Assembly (NCBI GenBank): GCA_004028745.1
Contig: RAZP01000070.1
Span: forward strand, 1-38,400
Direction: 5' to 3'
Length of the DNA: 38,400 nt
From: Prosthecochloris sp.
Lineage (GTDB): Bacteria; Bacteroidota; Chlorobiia; Chlorobiales; Chlorobiaceae
Below the pieces are notes generated by a model that was not told the DNA's origin, did no database searches, and was given only the letters and a program-made list of their open reading frames with translations. Shown here in pieces: positions 1 through 7,254 of the stretch. The translations under genes and the position numbers were made by a program. Positions within the stretch are counted from its first letter, which is position 1. Every line of letters begins with the position of its first letter.

Positions 1-446
1 GCCCGACGTTCACGCCCTTTTTTTAAAAAACTCAACGCACAGAGATAATTGTTGTGCTTATCCTCAAGAATCTCATCGCTGTAAGTTATTCCGGGCGTAA
101 CAATATCAGTAATCTCACGCTTGACAATGCCTTTTGCCTGCGCAGGATCTTCAACCTGATCGCAGACGGTAACCTTGAACCCTTTTTTTACCAGACGAGC
201 AATGTAACCGTCACAAGCATGATGAGGAAAACCCGCCATGGGAATATCAGCTGCTGCTCCATTCGATCGGCGCGTGAGTACAATATTGAGCGCCTCAGAG
301 ACTTTCCGGGCATCATCATAGAATGATTCATAGAAGTCCCCAACGCGAAAAAGCAGCACATATTCCGGATAACGCTCTTTTACCTCGAGATACTGGCGCA
401 TCATGGGCGTTTCACTGGCTCTTTTGTTCCCTCGGGTTGCTTTCAT
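1..446 (-). CDS. mutS: DNA mismatch repair protein MutS, N-terminal part (runs off window)
   Basis: This is the 5' end of a gene that runs out of the left edge, giving about 148 residues read from an ATG at 446. The translation starts MKATRGNKRASETPMMRQYL and contains the MutS mismatch-recognition domain I: 'VLLFRVGDFYESFYDDA' carries the Phe-x-Glu-type hallmark region (seen as F-Y-E), followed by 'DIPMAGFPHHA' and 'VTVCDQVEDPAQAKGIV', all typical of MutS domain I. MutS recognises base mismatches and small loops in DNA and recruits MutL. The connector, core, clamp and ATPase domains lie outside the window. The start is the first ATG before the conserved domain; no strong ribosome binding site is visible. 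Confidence 0.93.
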   Translation of the reverse strand, partial: MKATRGNKRASETPMMRQYLEVKERYPEYVLLFRVGDFYESFYDDARKVSEALNIVLTRRSNGAAADIPMAGFPHHACDGYIARLVKKGFKVTVCDQVEDPAQAKGIVKREITDIVTPGITYSDEILEDKHNNYLCALSFLKKGRERR

Positions 447-636
447 AATCCGTTGCAAAACAGTTTCCGGTACCTTCCGTGATTGATCAAGCTAATTCAG
501 AGCAGCGAAAAAAACAAGCATACCCTCCACCGGCAAAACTACGATACTTGCACCGGCACCTGGATGGACAGCCCCGTTTTTTTCTATATTTTCATTTATC
601 AACCATTATTTCTTCTACCACCATTCACTCAGTACC

Positions 637-1074
637 ATGGACTGGCTCGCTTTGCTTCGCTTCATTCACGTTACCTCTTTTGCCACATGGTTCGGTACCG
701 TGTTCACTTCGCTCTTTGTGCTGAAAACACTCGAACCCAAACTGGCAGGATCAACCGATGAAACGGCAGACTACCCAAAGTTTCTCCAGAACTTTATCAA
801 ACTCGAAACCAAAGTTGCAGATACCGGTTTTAAAACAGCTATTATCTCCGGTCTGCTCCTTGCATTCTTCTTCCACGGATGGACCACCGGCGTCCTGGTC
901 AAGTCAGGATTAATTATTCTTCAGGTTGTGTTGACAATGGGGTATATAATAAAAGCCATACAGCCCCTCACCTATCCTTGCAGCCGGTCTGACTACAAAA
1001 AATGGTACATTCTCTTTACGATCTCTTTATCGATGTTCGCCCTGGTACTTGGGGTAACGTTCTTTATGATGTAG
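637..1074 (+). CDS. Small integral membrane protein, four predicted TM helices
   Basis: A 145-residue protein with four hydrophobic segments (about residues 5-28, 63-82, 87-106 and 122-144). The first helix contains 'LLRFIHVTSFATWFGT', which resembles the helix-borne His of CopD/DUF2269-like membrane proteins; the similarity is loose and I do not assign a family firmly. It stands alone, divergent from mutS and upstream of rplU. The ATG at 637 starts directly before the first helix. The hydrophobic profile and compact full-length frame support a real gene. Function unknown; a metal- or haem-related membrane role is only a guess from the His. Confidence 0.7.
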   Translation: MDWLALLRFIHVTSFATWFGTVFTSLFVLKTLEPKLAGSTDETADYPKFLQNFIKLETKVADTGFKTAIISGLLLAFFFHGWTTGVLVKSGLIILQVVLTMGYIIKAIQPLTYPCSRSDYKKWYILFTISLSMFALVLGVTFFMM

Positions 1075-1104
1075 GTTATACATTGTCTATCCCCTCGCTC
1101 TTTT

Positions 1105-1137
1105 CGATTACGAGTACCGCTTCGCTGAGTACGATTA
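1105..1137 (-). repeat. Dispersed intergenic repeat, GTACTCAGCGAAGCGG family (copy 1)
   Basis: Read on the minus strand this matches the motif seen at 10053, 10321, 20486 and (inverted) 31829: GTACTCAGCGAAGCGG followed by TACTCGTAATCG. It lies between the membrane protein gene and rplU. Confidence 0.75.
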
Positions 1138-1233
1138 TGACCTCAAAACAAAACAGGGTATTATGCGTTTGAAATAATACATGAATTCCCGTATATTGCC
1201 GGTCAATAATTCTTAATCTAACACGAAGCAATA

Positions 1234-1518
1234 ATGCAGGCACTGATAGAAATTTCAGACAAGCAGTACTTGGTCACAACAGGTGACAAGCTGTTCGTCC
1301 CTCATCAGAAAGCTGAGGTTGGCAATATCATCGACCTCAAGCCTCTCGCACAGATTGACCAGGAGAAGACATCGATGAAACCTTCGGGAAATGTGCAGTT
1401 GAAAGTGCTCGAGCACCTCAAGGACGAAAAGGTCATTGTTTTCAAGAAAAAGCGCAGAAAACGCTATCAGAAAAGGAACGGTCACCGTCAGTTGATGACA
1501 CAGGTTGAAGTCCTTTAA
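1234..1518 (+). CDS. rplU: 50S ribosomal protein L21
   Basis: A 94-residue protein with the L21 pattern: an N-terminal 'ALIEISDKQYLVTTGDKL' (the usual Gly/Gln-Tyr-x-V segment), a central beta-rich part, and the basic C-terminal 'VIVFKKKRRKRYQKRNGHRQ' that contacts 23S rRNA. Length is close to the family norm of about 100. L21 binds 23S rRNA in the large subunit. It is followed 45 bp downstream by rpmA, the normal rplU-rpmA pair, and both end at the terminator at 1855. Confidence 0.96.
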   Translation: MQALIEISDKQYLVTTGDKLFVPHQKAEVGNIIDLKPLAQIDQEKTSMKPSGNVQLKVLEHLKDEKVIVFKKKRRKRYQKRNGHRQLMTQVEVL

Positions 1519-1563
1519 CGTTGACTGCATTCATAACATTTTCAACAAAAATCATTTTCACTC

Positions 1564-1818
1564 ATGGCTCATAAAAAAGGTGGCGGTTCAACGAAAAACG
1601 GCCGTGACAGCAACCCGAAATACCTTGGTGTAAAAGCATCCGGAGGCTCACTTGTCTCTGCGGGTTCAATTATTGTTCGTCAGAGAGGTACGGTATTCAA
1701 GCCCGGTAATAATACAGGAATCGGCAGGGATCATACTATTTTCGCCCTTGTTGACGGCAAGGTCCATTTCCGAAACGGGAGAAACAACAAAAAACACATT
1801 GACATACTCCCCTCCTGA
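1564..1818 (+). CDS. rpmA: 50S ribosomal protein L27
   Basis: An 84-residue protein starting MAHKKGGGSTKNGRDSNPK, the standard L27 N-terminus that reaches towards the peptidyl transferase centre, then 'LGVKASGG', 'SIIVRQRGT' and 'GRDHTIFALVDGKV'. The N-terminus begins directly with MAHKKGGGST, so no cleaved prepeptide of the Firmicutes type is present. Second gene of the rplU-rpmA operon. Confidence 0.97.
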   Translation: MAHKKGGGSTKNGRDSNPKYLGVKASGGSLVSAGSIIVRQRGTVFKPGNNTGIGRDHTIFALVDGKVHFRNGRNNKKHIDILPS

Positions 1819-1854
1819 TTGTTTGCCTCGAAAATAAATTAAACGTATATTTCT

Positions 1855-1886
1855 AAAGCCGACCGTAAAAGGCCGGCTTTTTTTTT
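1855..1886 (+). terminator. Rho-independent terminator after rpmA
   Basis: Inverted repeat AAAGCCGACC / GGCCGGCTTT with a GTAAAA loop and one mismatch, followed directly by a long T run. It lies 37 bp after the rpmA stop. Confidence 0.9.
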
Positions 1887-1973
1887 GCTTCACAATAAAG
1901 CTTGGAATTATCGCCATTACCACGTCAATTGGTTGATATTCATACTGCAGAATTAAACGTAACGTAACACGAT

Positions 1974-2906
1974 ATGAAAATTACCGTTATTGGCGCCGGC
2001 CATGTAGGAGCAACTGCGGCCCACCGCATTGCAGAAAAACAACTCGCGAATACTGTAGTACTTCTCGACATCGTTGAAGGCATTCCTCAGGGCAAGGCGC
2101 TTGACATGTATGAATCAGGCCCGGTAGGCCTCTTTGACACAAAGGTTCACGGGACCAATGATTACAGTGATACCGCTGATTCCGACATCATCCTCATCAC
2201 TGCAGGCATGGCCCGCAAACCCGGAATGTCACGTGAAGACCTGCTCATGAAAAACGCGACAATTGTCAAGCAGGTAACCGACCAGGTTATGCAGTACTCG
2301 AAAAACCCTATCATTATCATGGTTTCGAACCCTCTTGACATTATGACCCACGTTGGTTATGTCAGAAGCAAGTTGCCAAAAGAAAGAATACTGGGGATGG
2401 CAGGGATTCTCGACTCAGCTCGCTTCAGGTCATTTATAGCCGAAGAACTGAACGTCTCAATGCAGGATATCAATGCTTTCGTGCTTGGAGGACATGGCGA
2501 CTCCATGGTACCGGTAGTCAAATATACCAACGTAGCGGGAATCCCCCTGACCGAGCTCATGCCGCAAGAAAAAATTGAACAGCTCGTCGATAGGACCCGA
2601 AAAGGAGGAGCTGAAATCGTCAACTATCTTAAAAACGGATCCGCGTATTATGCTCCCGCAGCATCAGCCGTTGAAATGATAGAAACCATCGTAAACGACC
2701 GCAAACGAATTCTTCCATGTTCGGCACTTCTTGAAGGCCAGTACGGCATTAATAACATCTTTATCGGCGCACCTGTCAAACTGGGGAAAAACGGTATTGA
2801 GCAGATCCTGGAGATCAACCTTGGCGATCCCGAACTTGAAGCACTTCGGAAATCAGCTGCTATTGTTGAAGAAAATTGCAACAACCTCACCTCACTGCTT
2901 GCCTGA
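1974..2906 (+). CDS. mdh: Malate dehydrogenase (LDH-like, NAD-dependent)
   Basis: A 310-residue protein that interconverts malate and oxaloacetate, a step of the reductive TCA cycle in green sulfur bacteria. The Rossmann glycine motif 'VIGAGHVGA' is at residues 4-12, and Asp32 in 'VVLLDIVEG' favours NAD. 'GMARKPGMSREDLL' is the active-site loop with substrate-binding arginines, 'VSNPLDIMTHV' follows, and 'VLGGHGDSMVP' carries the catalytic His. Arg in place of Gln in the loop marks malate rather than lactate specificity. Length matches the tetrameric LDH-like Mdh of Chlorobi. A terminator follows at 2938. Confidence 0.96.
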   Translation: MKITVIGAGHVGATAAHRIAEKQLANTVVLLDIVEGIPQGKALDMYESGPVGLFDTKVHGTNDYSDTADSDIILITAGMARKPGMSREDLLMKNATIVKQVTDQVMQYSKNPIIIMVSNPLDIMTHVGYVRSKLPKERILGMAGILDSARFRSFIAEELNVSMQDINAFVLGGHGDSMVPVVKYTNVAGIPLTELMPQEKIEQLVDRTRKGGAEIVNYLKNGSAYYAPAASAVEMIETIVNDRKRILPCSALLEGQYGINNIFIGAPVKLGKNGIEQILEINLGDPELEALRKSAAIVEENCNNLTSLLA

Positions 2907-2937
2907 TACGACACAGTATAAAGTAAAGGGATAAAAT

Positions 2938-2970
2938 AAAAAGCGCCCCGATTTCTCGGAGCGCTTTTTT
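2938..2970 (+). terminator. Rho-independent terminator after mdh
   Basis: Stem AAAGCGCCCCGA / TCGGAGCGCTTT with a TTTC loop and one mismatch, followed by a T run, 31 bp after the mdh stop. Confidence 0.9.
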
Positions 2971-3123
2971 ATGAACAGGTGTCCCCCATTACACCTGCTC
3001 CACCCCACGGGCGTGAGGCATTGCATATAATACAGCAAACAGTATGCCAAAACAGGGGAGAAAAATTAACTCACAAAAAATAAGAGACTTACCCTCCTTT
3101 TGTCGTAAAGATCCTGCATTCAC

Positions 3124-3180
3124 AGACGCGCATAGCGTCTCATAATGATACACCTTCTCATTATGGGCGTCTCGCCAAAA
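3124..3180. other. Small inverted repeats upstream of radC
   Basis: AGACGC-GCATA-GCGTCT, followed by CATAATG and CATTATG that can pair with each other. The 298-bp gap between the mdh terminator and radC otherwise shows nothing I recognise. Confidence 0.35.
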
Positions 3181-3269
3181 GAATATTACACTCTTATTTC
3201 ACCATATATATTGAACTTAAACCCTATATTCCCTATAAGCATTATTACTAAACACAACCATTGCATACA

Positions 3270-3941
3270 ATGCGTATTCACGACCTCGATCCTGACAACA
3301 GACCTCGGGAACGTTACCTGCGGTCAGGTCCATCAGCCCTGAGTTCAGCCGAGCTGATGGCACTTATCCTGAAAACAGGAACAAGAGGCAAGAATATCCT
3401 TGAAACCTGCAACGAGCTTATGGGGCGTTATGGCCTTGAAAAATTGGCAGATCTTTCGATGGGAGAACTGCAGGAAAATGATGGGATAGGACCGGCAAAA
3501 GCGATGCAGATCAAAGCTGTTTTTGAATTGCAGAAACGCCTGACCTTCAAACGCAATACCAATAAAAAAGTACGTTCCGCAAGAGATGTTTTTGAGTATA
3601 TGAACGGAAGGGTGCCCGATGAAAGCAGAGAGCATCTGTTTCTGCTGCACCTGAACACGAAAAATCAGATCATGCGTCACGACCTTATCTCGGTCGGGAC
3701 ATTAAACGCATCGCTGATCCATCCGAGAGAAATTTACAAATCAGCCATACGGGAGAGTGCTCATGCGGTTATCCTGGTCCACAACCATCCATCCGGAGAT
3801 GTGGAACCAAGCAACGCGGACAAGCAGGTAACATCCATCCTTAAACAGGCCGGTTCAATCATCCAGATCGATCTCCTCGACCATGTCATAACAGGCACAG
3901 ATACCTGGTTCAGTTTCAGGGAACACTCATTGCTCGGGTGA
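3270..3941 (+). CDS. radC: RadC family JAB/MPN-domain protein
   Basis: A 223-residue protein from the ATG at 3270 (a TTG three codons upstream is possible but less likely). The N-terminal helix-hairpin-helix-like part has 'GPSALSSAELMALIL' and 'DGIGPAKAMQIKAVFEL'. The C-terminal JAB metalloprotease-like domain has the metal site 'VHNHPSGDVEPSNAD' and ends 'LLDHVITGTDTWFSFREHSL'. Despite its name, RadC has no settled role in DNA repair. No strong ribosome binding site, like other host genes here. Its last 157 bp occur again at 8536-8692, so its 3' end is the insertion point of the cassette that follows. Confidence 0.94.
   Translation: MRIHDLDPDNRPRERYLRSGPSALSSAELMALILKTGTRGKNILETCNELMGRYGLEKLADLSMGELQENDGIGPAKAMQIKAVFELQKRLTFKRNTNKKVRSARDVFEYMNGRVPDESREHLFLLHLNTKNQIMRHDLISVGTLNASLIHPREIYKSAIRESAHAVILVHNHPSGDVEPSNADKQVTSILKQAGSIIQIDLLDHVITGTDTWFSFREHSLLG
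3785..3941 (+). repeat. Left direct repeat: 3' end of radC
   Basis: 157 bp matching 8536-8692 at 147 positions without gaps. It begins in the JAB motif and runs through the stop codon. Seven of the eight substitutions before the stop codon are silent; the eighth changes Thr to Arg, and the stop is TGA here but TAG in the right copy. Confidence 0.93.
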
Positions 3942-4252
3942 CAGGAACAACATTTCCCCCCTTCCGAATCCTGTATTTTTTAAGAATTTTCTTGATAATT
4001 TTGCCATATGTGGCGAAATTATCAGGTAAACATCATACTTCAGCCTGTCGTAAAAGATGCAACACTTTAATTCGGCATTGCTGAGTATGTTGCCGTACAT
4101 CCAGCATCTTTTTTGCAGCATACCCCCAATCTGTAGTCCGATAAACCGGTTCTCAGGAATATGTTTTTAGTGACTCGCACATGATGCTGGAATAAAAAGT
4201 CGCAAATACCCCAGTCTTCTTAAACCAAATGGATTAACGATTTTTCTCACTG

Positions 4253-4290
4253 TTTTTGATTGAGCCCCTATAGGGCTTGGAAATCAAAAA
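4253..4290 (+). promoter_or_regulatory. Hairpin in the cassette leader
   Basis: Outer arms TTTTTGATT / AATCAAAAA and inner arms AGCCC / GGGCT around CTATA. TAAACC at 4221 and GGTTTA near 4296 could extend the structure. No T run follows on the plus strand; in either orientation the outer arms are A/T-rich, so it could act as a bidirectional terminator for radC. Confidence 0.5.
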
Positions 4291-4407
4291 TCAGCGGTTT
4301 AGACGGATCAATCCAGCTAATGCCAGCTTCAATAAAAGGAGGTGATAAAAAAAATTCCATTGATGCAGAGAAAGCTATAAGTAATGACAGATAAAAGGAG
4401 CATAAAC

Positions 4408-4437
4408 ATGCTGACGTTATTTATGTCGTGTTTCTAA
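4408..4437 (+). CDS. Possible nine-codon leader peptide
   Basis: ATG at 4408 lies eight bases after AAAAGGAG and reads MLTLFMSCF then TAA, 35 bp before the histidine decarboxylase start. It contains no histidine codon, so a histidine attenuator is not supported. It may be chance or the end of a lost gene. Confidence 0.25.
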   Translation: MLTLFMSCF

Positions 4438-4472
4438 GCTAAATATCAACTGTGAACGTTCAGGAGGCAAAC

Positions 4473-5450
4473 ATGAGCAACACCAAGAAGATGCAACAGT
4501 TTCAGTACGATCCTAAGTATATCGTAAACTCAGCAGTTGGAAGTGAAAAAGATTTTTGCATGGGATACCTTAACCCCAGCCCTTCGGGGAATGGCTATAT
4601 CACCACTATAAAGCTCTCCGTTGGATTGGTAAATATTCCACAGTCAACAATAGGCGGCGTACCGCTTGACCAAGGTACGGCGGGAATCGTTTCATATGAC
4701 CGCTGCGAATGTAACGATGCCTATATCGGTGCAATTAATATGGTAACCGCTTCATCTTTCAGCGGTCTGAATGGAGCGATATGGGGCTATGACCTGGCTC
4801 ATGCCGAGAACCTCCGAGGTGTCCTTTTATACAATCAGCCGTGGCCTGACGGTTCGGAAACCCCTGTATACAGTATTCACCCTTTGCTTGATACGACCCT
4901 GAGACTTTTCGGAATAGATTCTCAAAGGCGTTTTAACCCTTTACCGGGTTCCATGGTGGTTTGTGCAAATAAAAACGCCACCAATGACCCCAGTAGTCAG
5001 CCTTGCGGATGGGCCTGGTCTTTCATCGCCTTATCTATCCTGGAGGATCGCAACAGCGGCTCCAATCTTTTTATCGAAGACTGCGGTTTTATCGAGGGCA
5101 ATCCCCCGTATAGCGAGGTTAAAAAAACCATGGATGAAACCCTGCACAAGGTCACTGAATGCGCAGTGCTTTGTGGAGTCGATCAGGACATAAAATACAA
5201 AGAAACATTTATCGGTTATAAACTGGTAAAATTTGGCGATAACCAAGTAGGCTGTGCCCTTGCCTGCGCCCCTTACGTGACCCTGGCAAGGAATGCCATC
5301 ACCGCCGGTAAAAACCCTTCGGACTTGACAGACATGACAATCAGCGAATGGGAGCAATCGTTGGGTCTGGAACCCCTTCCCCAAATTCCCAAATTGGAAC
5401 AGGGCTTTCTCGGGTTGGAAGGCTTTAATGAGAAATACGGGGTGCTGTAA
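4473..5450 (+). CDS. Pyruvoyl-dependent histidine decarboxylase proenzyme (HdcA-like)
   Basis: A 325-residue protein resembling the proenzyme of Lactobacillus 30a histidine decarboxylase along its length: 'GNGYITTIKLSVG', 'GIVSYDRCECNDAYIGAINM', 'VTASSFSGLNGAIWGYDL', 'WPDGSETPVYSIHPL', 'PLPGSMVVCANK' and 'SNLFIEDCGF'. In this family the chain cuts itself between the two serines of T-A-S-S-F (Ser94/Ser95 here), leaving a beta chain and an alpha chain whose new N-terminus is the pyruvoyl cofactor. Glu202 in 'LFIEDCG' matches the proton-donor Glu. The expected reaction is histidine to histamine plus CO2, but a related substrate cannot be excluded. The ATG at 4473 is chosen because AGGAGG lies five bases upstream; a GTG at 4452 is in frame. 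No signal peptide. No obvious antiporter gene follows, unlike acid-resistance hdc operons. Confidence 0.88.
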   Translation: MSNTKKMQQFQYDPKYIVNSAVGSEKDFCMGYLNPSPSGNGYITTIKLSVGLVNIPQSTIGGVPLDQGTAGIVSYDRCECNDAYIGAINMVTASSFSGLNGAIWGYDLAHAENLRGVLLYNQPWPDGSETPVYSIHPLLDTTLRLFGIDSQRRFNPLPGSMVVCANKNATNDPSSQPCGWAWSFIALSILEDRNSGSNLFIEDCGFIEGNPPYSEVKKTMDETLHKVTECAVLCGVDQDIKYKETFIGYKLVKFGDNQVGCALACAPYVTLARNAITAGKNPSDLTDMTISEWEQSLGLEPLPQIPKLEQGFLGLEGFNEKYGVL

Positions 5451-5480
5451 AGGCTCCTTGAACAGTAAAGATACCCCCGC

Positions 5481-5520
5481 TTCCCGTACCGGTTCGGCAA
5501 ACGCCGAACCGGTACGGGAA
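5481..5520 (+). promoter_or_regulatory. Perfect 18-bp hairpin between cassette genes 1 and 2
   Basis: TTCCCGTACCGGTTCGGC and its exact reverse complement are separated by AAAC. No T run follows, so this is not a classic intrinsic terminator. A stable stem here would protect the upstream mRNA end or dampen read-through, setting the decarboxylase level above that of the two peptidases. It could also be a protein binding site or an element end. Confidence 0.7.
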
Positions 5521-5551
5521 TTAACGTTAATATCGTGAAAAGGAGGAGACA

Positions 5552-7243
5552 ATGTCCCGGATTATAACAGAAATAATTAACCTTTGGTCGGATCTCAATC
5601 CTGTCGCCGGCTATACCAGCGGTCATCTAAAGGAGTTAAAAACTTTATTTATCCAAACCCCAGGCAACGCCGAAAACATGCGGGCACGCATCGACAACCT
5701 GCAAAAAAGAATTGACGAAATAAAGGACAATACATTAAAAGCTACAGCCGATGCCGTGTTAGTAGCTCTCAGGACACAGCTGGATATGGCTCGTCCCAGT
5801 GGAGCAGGTCCCTCTGGAACAGGTATGGGAGGCGTTTATGCAGCCGCAGACGGTATCTTTTATATCGTTCTCAAGCAAAACTATCAAGCTGATTTTGTTC
5901 CCCAATATCTCGAAGCTGTAAAAAAAATGGTGCAGTTTGAAACACAAAAATGGCAGTACCAGGAATTTTCCATATTGGAACGTAAAGAGTGTCTGAACAC
6001 TGTCAATTATATGAACGGAACGCTGGAGTCACTTTTAAAAGTACGATCCGACCAAAACACTAAAAAACAAGTAAAAGAAATCCGGCAATCACTTGAAGAG
6101 TATAAAAACCTCTTTTACATCAAAGGTCTTGACTCTGACCAATTTAAAACCTACTGGCCGATATTCCAGAAATGGGATGAGATAATCGGCCCCCAGGTTA
6201 CTCCCGGTTATCCGGCAAGCTTACAAAATTACTATTGTCTGACACAGAGCGCTGACGAGATCAAGACCATGGCACACAGCTGGCTGCAGCAGGACTTACC
6301 GGTAACGATCCACATCGCCGAGAGAATCACGGCCCTGCCTTTTGTGAAACGCGGAGGTAACCTTCAGGAAATCTGGGACAAAGTAAGCAACCATTACAAA
6401 GTGGATTTCGACCAAAAATTGATAGAAGAAGTCAAGAACAGATGTGTTGCATTCGGAGCCCAATATATCATTAAACCTCCTCCTGGAGACAAGGTAAAAT
6501 TCGATCCTACTCCTGATTACCTGGTTAACCTCGTGACAGGAGGAGAAGATTTCGCCGTCAATTACCTGGAAGGGAAAAATGCCTACTCCCAACTTTATTT
6601 AACTGCCTCCAAAAACACATCTTTGTTGACCATGATCAATATTTTGGTGCACGAGGCATCCCATGGATATAACTTCGTACTATCGGCAGAACATGCCCCA
6701 AAATTGCTCAATCTTAACACTTCCCTGGAAGTGCCTATGACCGAAGGCATGGCCTTTTACCGGGAATATCAATATTGGGCCGCTGCCCAAGACTTATTGG
6801 GACAAGACAACTTGACCGACGTTCAAAAAGAGTACCTGGAACTATATGGTAACAACCCCGAAGAGCAGGAACAAGGCGTGCTTTGTGCACAATTGGAAAC
6901 TTACATCTGGCGCATCATTCGCTACATCAGAGCCCTTTGCGACGTCAATGTAAACGGTGGCAAAATGACATATACCGATTTCATTTCCTGGGCTGCCTCT
7001 ACAACCGGTTTATCCGAAGAAACCCTGCACGGCGAATGTTTTACCCTGCTGGCTTCACCCGGTTATGCCCCCTGTTACGCAGTAGGTGGAGCGACCTATG
7101 CCATGTTGCAGAAAAAAGGGATTAACAAAACAAACGATAGAGTATCGGAAATAGACTTCAACACCTTTGCTTCGGAGCAGGGTTTTTATGCCTGGCCGAT
7201 CGCCGTTGAATTAATGAACGACTACGTGTCCACAAAACAATGA
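5552..7243 (+). CDS. HEXXH zinc metallopeptidase-like protein (DUF885-like)
   Basis: A 563-residue protein without signal peptide or membrane segment. Residues 1-200 look helical and coiled. The catalytic region has 'INILVHEASHGYNF' (His367, Glu368, His371) and 'PMTEGMAFYREYQYW', where Glu398 fits the third zinc ligand of gluzincins. The C-terminal 'ASPGYAPCYAVGGATYAML' resembles the Pro-Gly/Tyr-x-x-G segment of DUF885 proteins, whose usual motif is HExxPGH and E-G-W-A-L-Y; the divergence here is clear, so membership is tentative. A very strong site AAAGGAGGAGAC precedes the ATG. Its stop overlaps a possible start of the next gene (ATGA). Probably a cytoplasmic peptidase or amidohydrolase working with its neighbours. 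Confidence 0.78.
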   Translation: MSRIITEIINLWSDLNPVAGYTSGHLKELKTLFIQTPGNAENMRARIDNLQKRIDEIKDNTLKATADAVLVALRTQLDMARPSGAGPSGTGMGGVYAAADGIFYIVLKQNYQADFVPQYLEAVKKMVQFETQKWQYQEFSILERKECLNTVNYMNGTLESLLKVRSDQNTKKQVKEIRQSLEEYKNLFYIKGLDSDQFKTYWPIFQKWDEIIGPQVTPGYPASLQNYYCLTQSADEIKTMAHSWLQQDLPVTIHIAERITALPFVKRGGNLQEIWDKVSNHYKVDFDQKLIEEVKNRCVAFGAQYIIKPPPGDKVKFDPTPDYLVNLVTGGEDFAVNYLEGKNAYSQLYLTASKNTSLLTMINILVHEASHGYNFVLSAEHAPKLLNLNTSLEVPMTEGMAFYREYQYWAAAQDLLGQDNLTDVQKEYLELYGNNPEEQEQGVLCAQLETYIWRIIRYIRALCDVNVNGGKMTYTDFISWAASTTGLSEETLHGECFTLLASPGYAPCYAVGGATYAMLQKKGINKTNDRVSEIDFNTFASEQGFYAWPIAVELMNDYVSTKQ

Positions 7244-7254
7244 GAGGAAAAATC

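Larger units (their letters stand above)
3942..4472 (+). other. Cassette leader region, 531 bp without a sizeable gene
   Basis: No ORF of convincing size. It holds the hairpin at 4253-4290, then two consensus ribosome binding sites with hardly anything to translate: AAAGGAGGTGA near 4335-4345, about 20 bases before a five-codon frame at 4363-4380, and AAAAGGAG near 4393-4400 before the nine-codon frame at 4408-4437. This may be a regulatory leader or the remains of deleted genes. Confidence 0.5.

Noticed and set aside
1180..1233. Promoter of rplU
   Set aside because: A TTGCCG box can be seen, but no convincing -10 element at proper spacing; not reported as a feature.
4408..4437. Histidine attenuator leader peptide
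   Set aside because: The nine-codon frame has no histidine codon and no terminator/antiterminator pair is evident after it.
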